NCBI GenBank assembly: GCA_034670405.1
Contig: JAXDDX010000001.1
Location: forward strand, 8,997,501-9,061,500
Origin: Hoplostethus atlanticus
Lineage: Eukaryota > Chordata > Actinopteri > Trachichthyiformes > Trachichthyidae
DNA length: 64,000 nucleotides
Direction of reading: 5' to 3'
Both the position numbers and the translations under genes were made by a program. Position 1 is the stretch's first letter. Every line of letters starts with the position of its first letter. Positions 55,299 to 64,000 of this stretch are shown here, piece by piece. Under the pieces are notes generated by a model, which worked only from the letters and a program-made list of their open reading frames with translations, made no database searches and was not told where the DNA came from.

Positions 55299-56092
55299 AG
55301 ATAAGTGACACCCAGTGAGACAACAGTAATGTCCCAACACTGTTGACTGGGATAAGAGAAATAGGAGCGATGGTGACAACATCCCAGGGTACATAAGAAA
55401 TGAATGACCCAACAAAGCTTAACCCAAATTATGGTAAATGACAAAACCAAATATGTGCAGTCATGATAAAAATGTTTATACACGTGGATGTAATGTTTAC
55501 ACACAGGTCAGAGTACATGAGTGGGTGACAGTTTGGGATGCAGTAGACTATTAGGTCATTCAAGCTGAAAATCTTCTATTTGCGGTCAAACAATGAGAAA
55601 CATCTTTATTATTATTGTTTCTACATTGTGGGATAGCAGCAACTCTGGAGATTACAGAGGAATGTGGATGTGTTGGGCAAATCTGGATTTGCCAAATCAA
55701 AAAGAAGTGCTTTCACCACCTTTACATTTATTTTTGAAATGCCTTTGAGCTAGACACTTAACTCCTAATTGCTCCAGTGGAGTTGCTCGACACTGGGAAG
55801 ACACTGGGAAGACTTTGGGTGAATTAAGCAGCAAGTGTGTGTAACCCTTTTTCTTCTTCCAACTATTCAAAATCCCTTTGCAAACAAGATTCTTAGTCCG
55901 TTTGCCTGGTTGTGTGTGTGTGTTTCTGTCCTCTTGAGTGAAATATGTCAGGCTGGTAGTCAACAAAGTATTTTGTTTTCAACTTGCCTCCCATGTCCTG
56001 CGATACCAAGGGATTCAGGGGTGTGAGATGGGGAGAGGTTAGTGAGGGAGTGGAAAAGGGGGAATGGGGGTCGGTGTGAGGTGAGTAAGAGA

Positions 56093-56117
56093 TGAGTCAA
56101 CAGCCCTCCACTATAAG
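56093..56117 (+). promoter_or_regulatory. Putative leptin core promoter
   Basis: A TATAAG box at 56112-56117 is preceded by an AP-1 consensus TGAGTCA (56093-56099) and a G-rich stretch (56025-56085, GGGGAGAGG, GGGGGAATGGGGG) that could bind Sp/KLF factors. The TATA box is about 50 bases upstream of the donor of the proposed non-coding exon 1. Not tested against expression data. Confidence 0.5.
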
Positions 56118-56139
56118 ATATCCTGATGGAGCCTAACAG

Positions 56140-56165
56140 TGGCATACACACCGAGATCGGCCAAG
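56140..56165 (+). other. lepa: Putative leptin non-coding exon 1
   Basis: A strong donor CCAAG|GTAAGG at 56165/56166 lies about 50 bases after a TATA-like box. The start near 56140 is estimated from normal TATA spacing. Vertebrate leptin genes have a short untranslated first exon, which fits. Intron 1 would run 56166-56838 and end at the acceptor TTTCTCCTAG before the coding exon. Confidence 0.5.
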
Positions 56166-56882
56166 GTAAGGTCCATTCTCCTCTATATCTCTGTCTCCAT
56201 CTCTCTCCCCAGCTCGCTTTCTTTATCTTTACCCTTCCATCTCTATTTCACCATCTAAGAATTACAATCTTCACAATCATACTTTCTCTTTCTCCATTCC
56301 TAAATTCTAACTTCAAAGACTTTTCAGTGACCATATTTTTTTTTTAAGTGTGCATGTTGGGATGTTTCTTTATGTAACACATGAGTGGCCAGTGTTGCGG
56401 ATGAAGTATTGCTCATAGGGAACTTTTCCTTGTCTGGTTACAGGTTGTTGTTTATCATGTAGCTCCAGCAGATCTCAGTTAAATGATTTCAAAAACCTCA
56501 CTTACATCTAGTAGGAGTAAAAAATCCTTTAGTCCATTCTTATCAGACTGGGCGAGTAGGAGTAGTGTATCTAGCCAATGTCAGTGATCTTTGTACCGAT
56601 TACACAGTGAGAAATTCACAAATATTGACAAGCGGGGGAAGCTGAGGTGTATAAAATAATGACGGACAGAAATGAATTCACGCATGCTGCCTTAATAGGT
56701 TGACACAATTAGAGCTGTAGCATTTAAGAAAAAAATCAAGTCAGATGAAGATGGAGAACTGTCAACAACATAAGATAATAAAAGTCACCTGCAGGATTTG
56801 TTGATCTCTAAACATGTCCTTGATCATCTTTCTCCTAGGAGTACCAGTGCTATGTTATATGCATCCTAAGCGTACCACAAAT

Positions 56883-57465
56883 ATGGACTACACCATGGCC
56901 GTCCTCCTGTTTTCTCTGCTGCAGATTTTCAATGTAGACGCAGCACCTCCTGCGTCAAGGGAAGCAGTGAATATGAGGTCCAAAATCAAATTCAATGCTG
57001 AACAGCTTGTGAGGAAGATAGACATTTACTTCCAGGTAACATTTAGATATATTTATTATAATATAAAAAGATGTTACATGTTGGTTCTTGTGTTTGAATG
57101 AATCATTTTCTCTGTCTCTCTAGTTGCAGGTCCCTGTTGGCCTGACTATCAATCCACCTACATATAATCTAGATGGACTTTCCTCTATAGTGATGGTTCT
57201 GGAGGGCTACGAGAGCCTGCTCTCAGAAACCCTTGATGGGTTTCCCCAGCTGAAGCATGAAGTGTCTTCGTTGAGGGGATTGCTAGATGCCTGGAAGCAG
57301 GGGTACTGCAGCGAGCAGCGGCCAAAGCCCCCAATGCTGGGGCGGCTGGCGGAGCTACAGAGTCGAAAAGAATATATCCACACAGTGGGCATTGAGGCTC
57401 TCTTGGGACTGAAGGAGTTCCTCAATCTGCTGCTGAAGAACCTGGATCATCTTTGGATGTGCTGA
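56883..57465 (+). CDS. lepa: Leptin (teleost leptin A type)
   Basis: Secreted four-helix class I cytokine that signals through the leptin receptor (JAK/STAT). In fish it acts on metabolism, appetite and stress and is made mainly in liver. Coding exon 2 (56839 acceptor; ATG 56883 to 57035) encodes 51 residues with a signal peptide MDYTMAVLLFSLLQIFNVDA, then AAPPAS. Intron 57036-57123 or 57036-57129. Exon 3 (57124 or 57130 to TGA 57463-57465) carries the helices, with landmarks VPVGLTI, LDGLSSIVMVLEGY, EQRPKPP, KEYIHTV and LKEFLNLLLKNLDHLWMC. Total 164 or 162 residues, the normal fish size. Only two cysteines remain in the mature protein, Cys113 and the C-terminal Cys164, the pair that forms leptin's single disulfide. 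The ATG at 56814 in the same frame lies before the acceptor and is not used in this model. Convergent rbm28 downstream and mir-129 upstream confirm the locus. Confidence 0.93.
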
Positions 57466-58125
57466 TTGACTAGTACTGGGTGTTTTTTGGCCTGATTTGG
57501 GCCATTTTTTATTTTTTTTGCTATGTATTTTCAAGCCATTTATTCTTTATCCTTGAGATATTTATTTATATATATATAGCAGAAAATGTGTTTTGCAACA
57601 AACATACACTGCAACTTACACTCATAAGAATATTTGCATCAAATGAGTACTTTCCATAGGAATACAAATTGATCTATGCTTTACACACCAAAAGGTTTAT
57701 CAGCTGCTCATAGGCTGGTAATATGGCACCACTGTTTGGGGACAAAAAGCACTATCAGCTATCAGGAAGCAACACAGTGATAAATGAGGGTATGCATGCT
57801 CATTCACTCGTGGGGCTGAATGAGCTGAGTAAGGGTATCTGCCCCAGAGGGGACGTCACGATGAGCAGTGACATCATCCTCAAAGATTCCTGAAACTCAG
57901 GTCAAAACATGCCAGGAAAAGCAGATGTTTTTGTAAGCGTACTGGGAAAAAAGGGGCAGGACGATCTTCAGTCCTCATCAGTGCAATATGATCAGCCTCT
58001 ACAGAATACTGTTGGTATCCATTCTATTTATTGTTTATTTTTGTACAGTGTTTTTATAACTATTTGATATAAAACATGTATTCAAGTATATTTAACTAAA
58101 ATAAAAGTATTTTTTGTAATGTGTA
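57466..58125 (+). other. lepa: Leptin 3' UTR with AU-rich elements
   Basis: AT-rich stretch after the leptin stop with an AU-rich element ATATTTATTTATATATATAT (57558-57577) and a second one TCTATTTATTGTTTATTTTT (58022-58041), then the poly(A) signal AATAAA (58100-58105). AU-rich elements often shorten cytokine mRNA half-life. The end near 58125 is estimated. Confidence 0.6.
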
Positions 58126-58582
58126 AGTGCAAGTGTATCAGTGATATAGTGTAATGAGTGGAGGATACAGGAGAATGGAGTGAAAGTCAAAATATAATCA
58201 TTTGTGGATGTCCATCTCAAGGATGCACCTGCACACATGGTACATGTGTGGGAGGTGTTTTTCCAAAATCATCAGTTTATGATTAACTTTTCGTGCTACG
58301 AACTGTTCTGAGAAAAGCCCATGTATTGCAATGAAATGACTCATAACACTGGCAGAGGACCAAATTTATATTTAACACATAAATGTAAAGACTAATGCTA
58401 AAAAAACAAATTGAGGTGTTTTGATATCATTTAATCAAAACACTGGAAAACAGTTTGGTTTGGTGAAAATAAACCACAACAATATGAAACAACAGTATGG
58501 TCACATGGAATAGAAAATGTACAGAGTATGATGAACTCTGATTTAGCACAAAATGGATATACAACAGAACCACTGTGTGACT

Positions 58583-58592
58583 TTTATTTATT
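58583..58592 (-). terminator. rbm28 poly(A) signal candidate
   Basis: Overlapping AATAAATAAA on the minus strand, about 135 bases after the rbm28 stop codon. It leaves about 480 bases between it and the leptin signal at 58100-58105, so the two convergent transcripts end close together. Confidence 0.5.
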
Positions 58593-58724
58593 CTAAAACA
58601 ATATATTCAATTAAGTGGGCCTTCATTCTAGCAGTCACACACTGTAAGTCTTAACAACCACAAATGATCTTTTACACATGTAAATCCTGCATACTGATCC
58701 ACACACTCACTCACACACACACTT

Positions 58725-58865
58725 TTAACTGTTGAACCACTTGTTTCTTTTGATATTTGTGTTGGTCTTGTTGCTGTTATCCATCAGCTTCCTCTTGTAT
58801 TGCTCCACCAGACTGTCGAAGCGGTCCTCCTCTTTGCTCCTGAAATGCTTCTTAGCTGCTTTACC
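58725..58865 (-). CDS. rbm28: rbm28 last coding exon
   Basis: 141 bases, 46 codons plus TAA (58725-58727). Encodes [20 protein letters not shown] then EQYKRKLM and the end KRNKWFNS. The motif F..LVEQYK.KL and the terminal KWF-S are RBM28 hallmarks. Acceptor TTTTCCAACAG. Confidence 0.95.
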   Translation of the reverse strand, partial: GKAAKKHFRSKEEDRFDSLVEQYKRKLMDNSNKTNTNIKRNKWFNS

Positions 58866-61800
58866 CTGTTGGAAAACAAAGAAACGAGTAGTATAACAGA
58901 GCAGCTCTGATCAGGGTTCCCACAATCACTTGGGCATCAAATGGACTCTTCAATGATTAATATTGGTCGAAATTAGACATCATAGGCTTCACTTTTTACT
59001 CTTGTAAAGTCAAGAAATGATGGTTAAATCATTCATTTTTAAACTGAACACTGGCTATATCAGTGCAAATATCCATCACATGTTTTATCTCATGAAGTGA
59101 CATGTTCATGCTATAGAGAGGTCCAGACAGCTGAGGCATATTGATGATTTTGGGTGCTATTATTTAAAATTTAAACTTTTAAGGCCATTCATTCATTTTC
59201 AAAACCTTTCATTTAACAAAGCCTTATTTTCTTTTGTCAAATCCACAAACTTTCAAGGATTTACAAGGCCTATAGGAAGTCCATATGTTACAATTTGCAC
59301 ACAGTGATGCCACACAAAATAAATGAGGTACACATTCATCTCCCCCTCTCATAGAGTCCCATCTAAACCACAATTTTATATTGTCAGTAAACTAAGTCTA
59401 AACATTATTATCCACTATTTTCTCCATCTGTTATGCATTACATTACAGTCATTTAGCAGACACTTTTATCCAAAGCGACTTACAAAGGTGATAGTTGACA
59501 CTATGCTCTACCGACTGAGCTGTCTGTGCCGGACTTTGATGATGTTAGCTTTATTGCCTTATAGACATTTTGCTGTCTGCCATCAACAGACTGAAATGGA
59601 TTACCCGGTAGGCATAAAGAGAGGTTAGTAGAAAAGCTAGCCAGTGAGCTGTACCCTGTACTCAGGCCGGTGTGTATCTATGGCAGCACAAAATAACATT
59701 TTCTTGCAAAAGATATTCAAGGACATCTCATGGCTGTGAATCAATTGAGGAAATCACTGATATGTGGGAACCCACTGGGATTGTTTGGGATTTACTTTAC
59801 TCATACAACAGCTGTGATGGATCCTTCATTACTTCTGATTGGCTGAGACGTGGGCATTCTGAAGTTCTGAAGTAGATGAATTCTAAATGAATATTTCTAT
59901 TGCTTCTGATGTTGCCTCGTCTTTACTAGTGTTGTAGTACTTCCACTGCAATTTCACTTGGTGGCGACAAAGCATCAGATTTTAAATAGACTACAGAAAT
60001 GGGTAAAGTACAGCATGTGCTGTGCCTTTAGTGAAATTGTTTTGTCTCCTGCTTTGGTCCTGTCCATTTTTAGCCTTTACACCAGGCCAAGTTGGCAAAA
60101 TTAACAGCCAACCCTGCAAGTTGTCTGTGTCCTAGTTACAAGCAATAGTATACAAACAGCACTTGGCTCCACCTCTGGTAATGCAATCAGGCATTTACAA
60201 TGCACAACACCTGTAACCTTTAATTTATTTAAGTTTTGTTTTCCCTGACAAATAACTTTTAAGTAACTAATTCCTGACAACTCTTCAGATGTGCAATTGT
60301 AACTTTTCTAATTTTCCATAAATGTCCAACATCTTTTCACTGGAATGTAGTAAAGACAGCACAAAAAGTGGAGAACATGGAAAACAAAAATCATCATTAG
60401 AAACACATGGGAGCCGTGAGGCTAAAAATAAAAAAATAAAAAATCCAGTGGATAAAATCCGTCAGACTCCGATAACGTAGCCTGTCCAAGAGAGCAGACG
60501 TAACTTCACACTGGTTCCATGCTACAATACTACTTGGGGTAATGAGGTCTACTATTAATACTTTATTGTATTTCTATTTTCCTTAATACTCAATAAATAA
60601 GGAAAGATCAGATTACACGTCTGTACCTGGGTTCTGGGCTGTGTTGGTTTTTCCATGAATTGTCTCCCCGGTCTGTCTTTCCTGCCGGGTCCAGTCTTGG
60701 CCTTCTTGGGTGGAGGGGCTTGTTGCTTCCCTTTGTCACGCATTCTGCACAAGACAGAGGTTCAGACTAATGTCACAATCTGCTAATGCAGTATGATGTC
60801 CATTATGAATCATTGACACGCCATTGCAATTGTGTTTTGGGTTGTTTTAAATCTGGATTTATTGAAGACGTTTTTCCCCACTCGGATATTTACTGTCCAA
60901 GGTTTTGATACAAAGACTAACCATAACTGACAGCTAAACACATGTTGCATCAACTTTAAGGCTGGAAGAGATTGGCTTACATTTGAAATCATTGTCATAA
61001 CTGGAGTAAGTCCTGCATTTTGAGTTATGATGGGTTAAGAAAGCTCCAAAATTGTGGATTGTTAGAGGAATCATCGATTTGCTGATGTCTTTTTTAATAA
61101 TATCTAGACAACAATGCACTTCCTCTTGTTACATGTAGATTTCAAATATAGACAAATATTTAAACAGCACAAGATGTTTGATTTGATTCAATGTGAACGT
61201 TTCGGGAAACACTCGTTAAATTCACGTATGTCTTGAAGAGTTACTTCACAATATACTTAGCACTACGATGCCTTTCGGGAAACCAGTAATAGTAATAGTA
61301 CCTGATCTTGGGTCCCCGGTGGGAGGGAAAGGTCAGAACCGTCTTCCGTTTCTTTCCGTCTACCAGGTCTACATGTTCCACCTCAGGTTTGGTCTGGAAG
61401 CCAGAATAGTGTCTGCCTTGCTTCTGGTTCTGAGAAAGAGCTGATACACACAGCACAGAAGAAGTGATGAATGCATGGATGAGAGTTTCAGCAGCTGAGA
61501 AGGAGAGGGATGGTGGGAGACGGGCTATGTAATGCATTCAAGTATGATGCACAACGGCCCAATATGTTCCTAATATTGGAAACAAACTAAAAGGAACTAA
61601 GGAAAGAATAAATATTTTCATACCTCTGTCCTTTCCTGTCTGCACCGATGGGGCCTGTGTTTTAGGTCCACCTTTCTTGGGGCCAGCTCCATGTCCAGGT
61701 GTCTGGGACTGAGGCTTCACTCCATCTTTTAAAGGCGTATTTCTGAAGATCTCCTGGAAAAACATGAACACATGAATGATTTCCATTTAGAATATAGCAT

Positions 61801-63905
61801 TTTTTCAAAATTAATAGAATTTCTGAGGTGTACGTATACGCGTATGTATGCACACGCACCTTATTTTTTTGTTGTCGCAGTTCTTTTATTTTGAGTTTCC
61901 TTCCATCCTCCAGGGAGAACTCAACAATAGGCCTCTGTGGAATAACATAAAATGGAAAGAGATGCTTCAGTAACACAAGACAGTTGGTTGACTAAGATAA
62001 TAGAATAAATGTTGATTAAATAACACCGTTTACCAAATCAAATCCAAACCACACACAGATAGCCAGCAAAATATAATGTAAGTGTAACAATGGTTAAATC
62101 AACATGATGACCTCAGTACTGACGCACTCAGATACCCACCTTGTTTGGGCCGAGGATGTCAGGGTTGTTGTTGAGGTAACGAAGTGTAGTGAGAGCATGC
62201 TCATGACTCCGGAACTCAACAAAGCCATAACCCAGTGACTGTCCCAACACCTGGCCCTTCTCTGGCTTCTTGTCATACATGACCCTGCACTAGAATGAGA
62301 AATAGCAGGCAGGCACATACTGTATGAACTATCGTGGTTACTATAAAGGCCAAAGCACAAGAGCACCCCCTAGTGGGCACAGAGAGAGATGTCTTTTAGC
62401 ATGGTCTAATGCCACTTCCACAAAACTATTTTCAGGCATGTGTAACAAAGCTGCTACGGGGCAGGAAAAAATCTAGTCAAGATTGAGGTCTTTAATGAAA
62501 TGTCTACCAGTGTGCCATATTGTTTCTCACCTCGGTGATGATGGTTCCTTTGCTTCCTTTTACTGCTTGAAGGCAGAGTGCTCTTAGTTTTTTATTGTCC
62601 ACTGATTTGGGCAGGTTATGGACGCACAATCGAGTCTTTGACACAAACACATTTAAGCTCCGAAGCTTGGTCTTCTTTATTTCTTCAAACTAAGGGAAGT
62701 AGGTAACACAAAACACATGAATCAACATAGTAGTTAATACAGGAGTCTTCAAAGTGTTGGTAATTGGAAAGCTAACCATTGTGCAATACCAAGGCCGAAT
62801 CCCAATTCTCATTTTCACTGGTCAATGAGAATTGGGGGCCAAGGCGGCCCTCGGAACAGAGTCACAAGGGGTAGGGGTAGAAATCTCTCCCTAAGAATTG
62901 GGACAACCCTTCAAGACGCTGATACGTCATCGATGACGTTTACTACAGACGGGACGAGTTTGTTATCGGAGATTACTATGGCAATAATGGTATTATCACA
63001 GTGACATTTGCCGTTCATCTGATGGAGATAGAAAAGCATGGACGCTCGCGATTCGTTCACAATTTATACATTTCACGCTACCAATCGATCAAACAAGTCA
63101 TCAAATAAAAAAAGACCACTGCTTCATTACCAGACCACTTCTTGACAGAATAGCGTTAGCGGTGCTCTGTAGGCTAGCAAGCCGTGCTCCTAACGTTACC
63201 CTGCCAGTCTGCACTGATATTAGAGGAGCCGTAACAAGTGCAGCAACTTAGTTATACTTCTGCGAACTGTAGTTATATTTCGGCGTCATATGCCATCAAA
63301 GGGGGGAAATGCGACATGGAAATATGTCAAAATGCGGGACTGTCATGCACAAATCAGCCTAAAAACAATGTTGTAACTAGCGAGGTAGACATCGGCATAC
63401 TAGCGATTTTTTGTTATGCTTGTTATAAAGAAAATGTCTATAATACATTGAAACGACATTAAACTAAGATAATACCACGGTTAGAATATTTTTTAAATCT
63501 TTATTAACGAAGAAAATACTACATTTGTGGTTCACTTTGGACGGTAGTGTAGCGTTCGCCATGATCTTCCAGTTGATTCGCAGGTCATTCTGGGAGATTT
63601 CTCATAGCCCTCGGTTTGTAGTGTGCCCCTGAAAAATCTCCGTTTGGAGGGCCATGTAGCCCTTGCACTTAGCCCTACCCCTCGATCACAAGAGAATTGG
63701 GACACCCCTACCCCTTCACGTGAACGCGCAAAACGGAGGGGAAGGGCTAAGGGGTAGGGCCAAGGGGTGAATTGGGATTCGGCCCAAGTGTTCTCCCACT
63801 AGCAGAGTGAGAAAAAGATTGAAGAGAAAAAGGAACTCACTCTGGTTCTCTTGACCATGTCTGCTGCAGGCACGCCCTCTGCAGTCTTGGTTCCAGCACG
63901 GATGA
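58725..63905 (-). CDS. rbm28: RNA-binding protein 28, 3' part (8 exons)
   Basis: RBM28 (yeast Nop4 homologue) is a nucleolar RNA-binding protein needed for 60S ribosomal subunit assembly. Eight minus-strand exons join in a single frame: 63841-63905, 62531-62689, 62140-62289, 61860-61934, 61624-61753, 61302-61440, 60627-60744, 58725-58865. All introns are GT-AG. Together they give 324 residues plus part of one codon. The order is the linker before the last RRM ([16 protein letters not shown]), that RRM with RNP2-like RLCVHNLP and RNP1-like LGYGFVEF, its end [20 protein letters not shown], a low-complexity basic linker, then [14 protein letters not shown] and the C-terminus [17 protein letters not shown]...KWFNS. 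These match vertebrate RBM28. The N-terminal RRMs lie beyond the right edge. Convergent with leptin, as in human. Confidence 0.95.
59433..59525 (-). repeat. tRNA-headed SINE relic in last rbm28 intron
   Basis: Read on the minus strand it starts with a tRNA-like AGCTCAGTCGGTAGAGCA (A-box region, 59508-59525) and ends with TTTGTAAGTCGCTTTGGATA followed by AAGTGTCTGCTAAATGACTG, the shared teleost LINE/SINE tail. The B box is missing, so it is deleted and probably silent. Confidence 0.6.
60627..60744 (-). CDS. rbm28: rbm28 exon: Lys/Pro-rich tail
   Basis: 118 bases; the first base completes Arg, then [18 protein letters not shown] to PTQPRTQ. Strongly basic, as expected for a nucleolar localisation segment. 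Acceptor TTGTGCAG, donor GTACAG. Confidence 0.92.
61302..61440 (-). CDS. rbm28: rbm28 exon: basic linker 2
   Basis: 139 bases encoding (A)[17 protein letters not shown], then [17 protein letters not shown] and FPSHRGPKI plus two bases of Arg. The acceptor GTGTATCAG at 61441-61442 keeps the frame; a second AG at 61430-61431 would break it. Confidence 0.9.
61624..61753 (-). CDS. rbm28: rbm28 exon: low-complexity linker 1
   Basis: 130 bases encoding [14 protein letters not shown], then a Gly/Pro/Lys-rich run and TGKDR plus one base of the next codon. Acceptor TTTTTCCAG, donor GTATGA. The joint with the next exon fixes that exon's acceptor. Confidence 0.88.
61860..61934 (-). CDS. rbm28: rbm28 exon: end of last RRM
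   Basis: 75 bases, 25 whole codons, [20 protein letters not shown] then QQKNK. It closes the RRM (last beta strand PIVEFS) and starts a basic helix. Acceptor TTCCACAG, donor GTGCGT. Confidence 0.93.
62140..62289 (-). CDS. rbm28: rbm28 exon: core of last RRM
   Basis: 150 bases, 50 whole codons, from [12 protein letters not shown] to [12 protein letters not shown]. Holds the RNP1-like strand LGYGFVEF with the aromatic pair expected to stack on RNA. Acceptor TTCTAG, donor GTGGGT. Confidence 0.95.
62531..62689 (-). CDS. rbm28: rbm28 exon: start of last RRM
   Basis: 159 bases, 53 whole codons, from [10 protein letters not shown] to KGTIITE. Holds the RNP2-like strand RLCVHNLP. Acceptor CCCTTAG, donor GTGAGA. 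Confidence 0.93.
62794..63783. mobile_element. Non-autonomous DNA transposon in rbm28 intron
   Basis: 990-bp unit with inverted ends GCCGAATCCCAATTC (left) and GAATTGGGATTCGGC (right), flanked by CCAAG on both sides (62789-62793 and 63784-63788). Subterminal parts share GGGGTAGGG/CCCTACCCC and GAGAATTGGG motifs in inverted form. The one open frame inside (63238-63462) resembles no transposase. Superfamily not assigned; the 5-bp flank is a candidate target duplication. Confidence 0.7.
63841..63905 (-). CDS. rbm28: rbm28 exon: linker before last RRM
   Basis: 65 bases, entering in the last two bases of a codon, encoding (L)[21 protein letters not shown]. Acceptor CACTTAG at 63906-63907, donor GTGAGT. 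This is the most 5' exon inside the window; 63906-64000 is intron. Confidence 0.9.
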
Positions 63906-64000
63906 CTAAGTGAGTCAGGAAGAGAATGAAATAGCAAGAAGGACTAATTCAAGTAAGTGTGTTCTGACTGATAGTCTGTTGATCTGCAGCAGCATATATT

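Noticed and set aside
56814..56882. Upstream in-frame ATG giving a 23-residue leptin extension
   Set aside because: A good acceptor (TTTCTCCTAG, 56838) lies between it and the leptin ATG, and MDYT is the usual fish leptin start; the extension lies mostly in intron 1.
61302..61429. Shorter rbm28 exon starting at the AG of 61430-61431
   Set aside because: It would shift the frame against the preceding exon; the AG at 61441-61442 restores it (Ala-Leu-Ser-Gln-Asn).
63238..63462. 74-codon frame as a gene or transposase
   Set aside because: Lies inside the intronic DNA transposon and shows no transposase motif.

Overview
The window is teleost (probably percomorph) genomic DNA. The evidence is a fish-type leptin gene with vertebrate splice structure, a spliced rbm28 gene, the vertebrate microRNA mir-129, and typical fish repeats: L2-type LINE ends, hAT-like elements, solo LTRs of the kind seen in fish Gypsy elements, and very many CA/GT and CT microsatellites. 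Most long open frames are translations of microsatellites or transposon relics. Only three genes can be supported: mir-129, leptin and the 3' half of rbm28. Their order and strands (mir-129 +, lep +, rbm28 -) match the human chromosome 7 order MIR129-1, LEP, RBM28. From that synteny the left side probably lies on the snd1/lrrc4 side, but I found no snd1 or lrrc4 coding sequence.

Layout. 1-46 kb has no recognisable protein gene. It holds two L2-type LINE relics (440-702, 990-1965), a solo LTR (4364-4976, CTTTT target duplication) nested in an older inverted-repeat DNA element, a 156-bp CT tract (7478-7633), many CA/GT arrays, a near-perfect palindromic hAT-like element (26487-26691), a fish interspersed-repeat relic (26860-27360), a miRNA-like perfect hairpin (27902-27962), a second solo LTR (28012-28619, GCTTG duplication), SINE and LINE relics, and several unique blocks rich in TAATTA cores that look like enhancers. 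At 43.2-44.2 kb are a CRE-type palindrome and a CpG cluster, a candidate promoter for the microRNA transcript. mir-129 is at 46583-46650. A 305-bp hAT-like element follows at 46972-47276, and a decayed L2 LINE lies at 52560-53760. A 434-bp trinucleotide array with nested duplication is at 54552-54985.

56.1-58.1 kb is the leptin gene: TATA-like box, short non-coding exon 1, two coding exons separated by an 88- or 94-nt intron, AU-rich 3' UTR and poly(A) signal. 58.5-63.9 kb is the convergent rbm28 gene on the minus strand. Its last eight coding exons join in one frame and encode the end of the linker, the last RRM and the basic C-terminal tail; the 5' exons lie beyond the right edge. One rbm28 intron carries a 990-bp DNA transposon with matching termini and flanks. 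The three genes are neighbours by ancestral synteny, not an operon: leptin is a secreted hormone, RBM28 a nucleolar ribosome-assembly factor, and miR-129 a microRNA. I see no sign of a new biological system. The most useful points are the microRNA with its candidate promoter, the tandem acceptor in leptin, and the well-dated transposon insertions.
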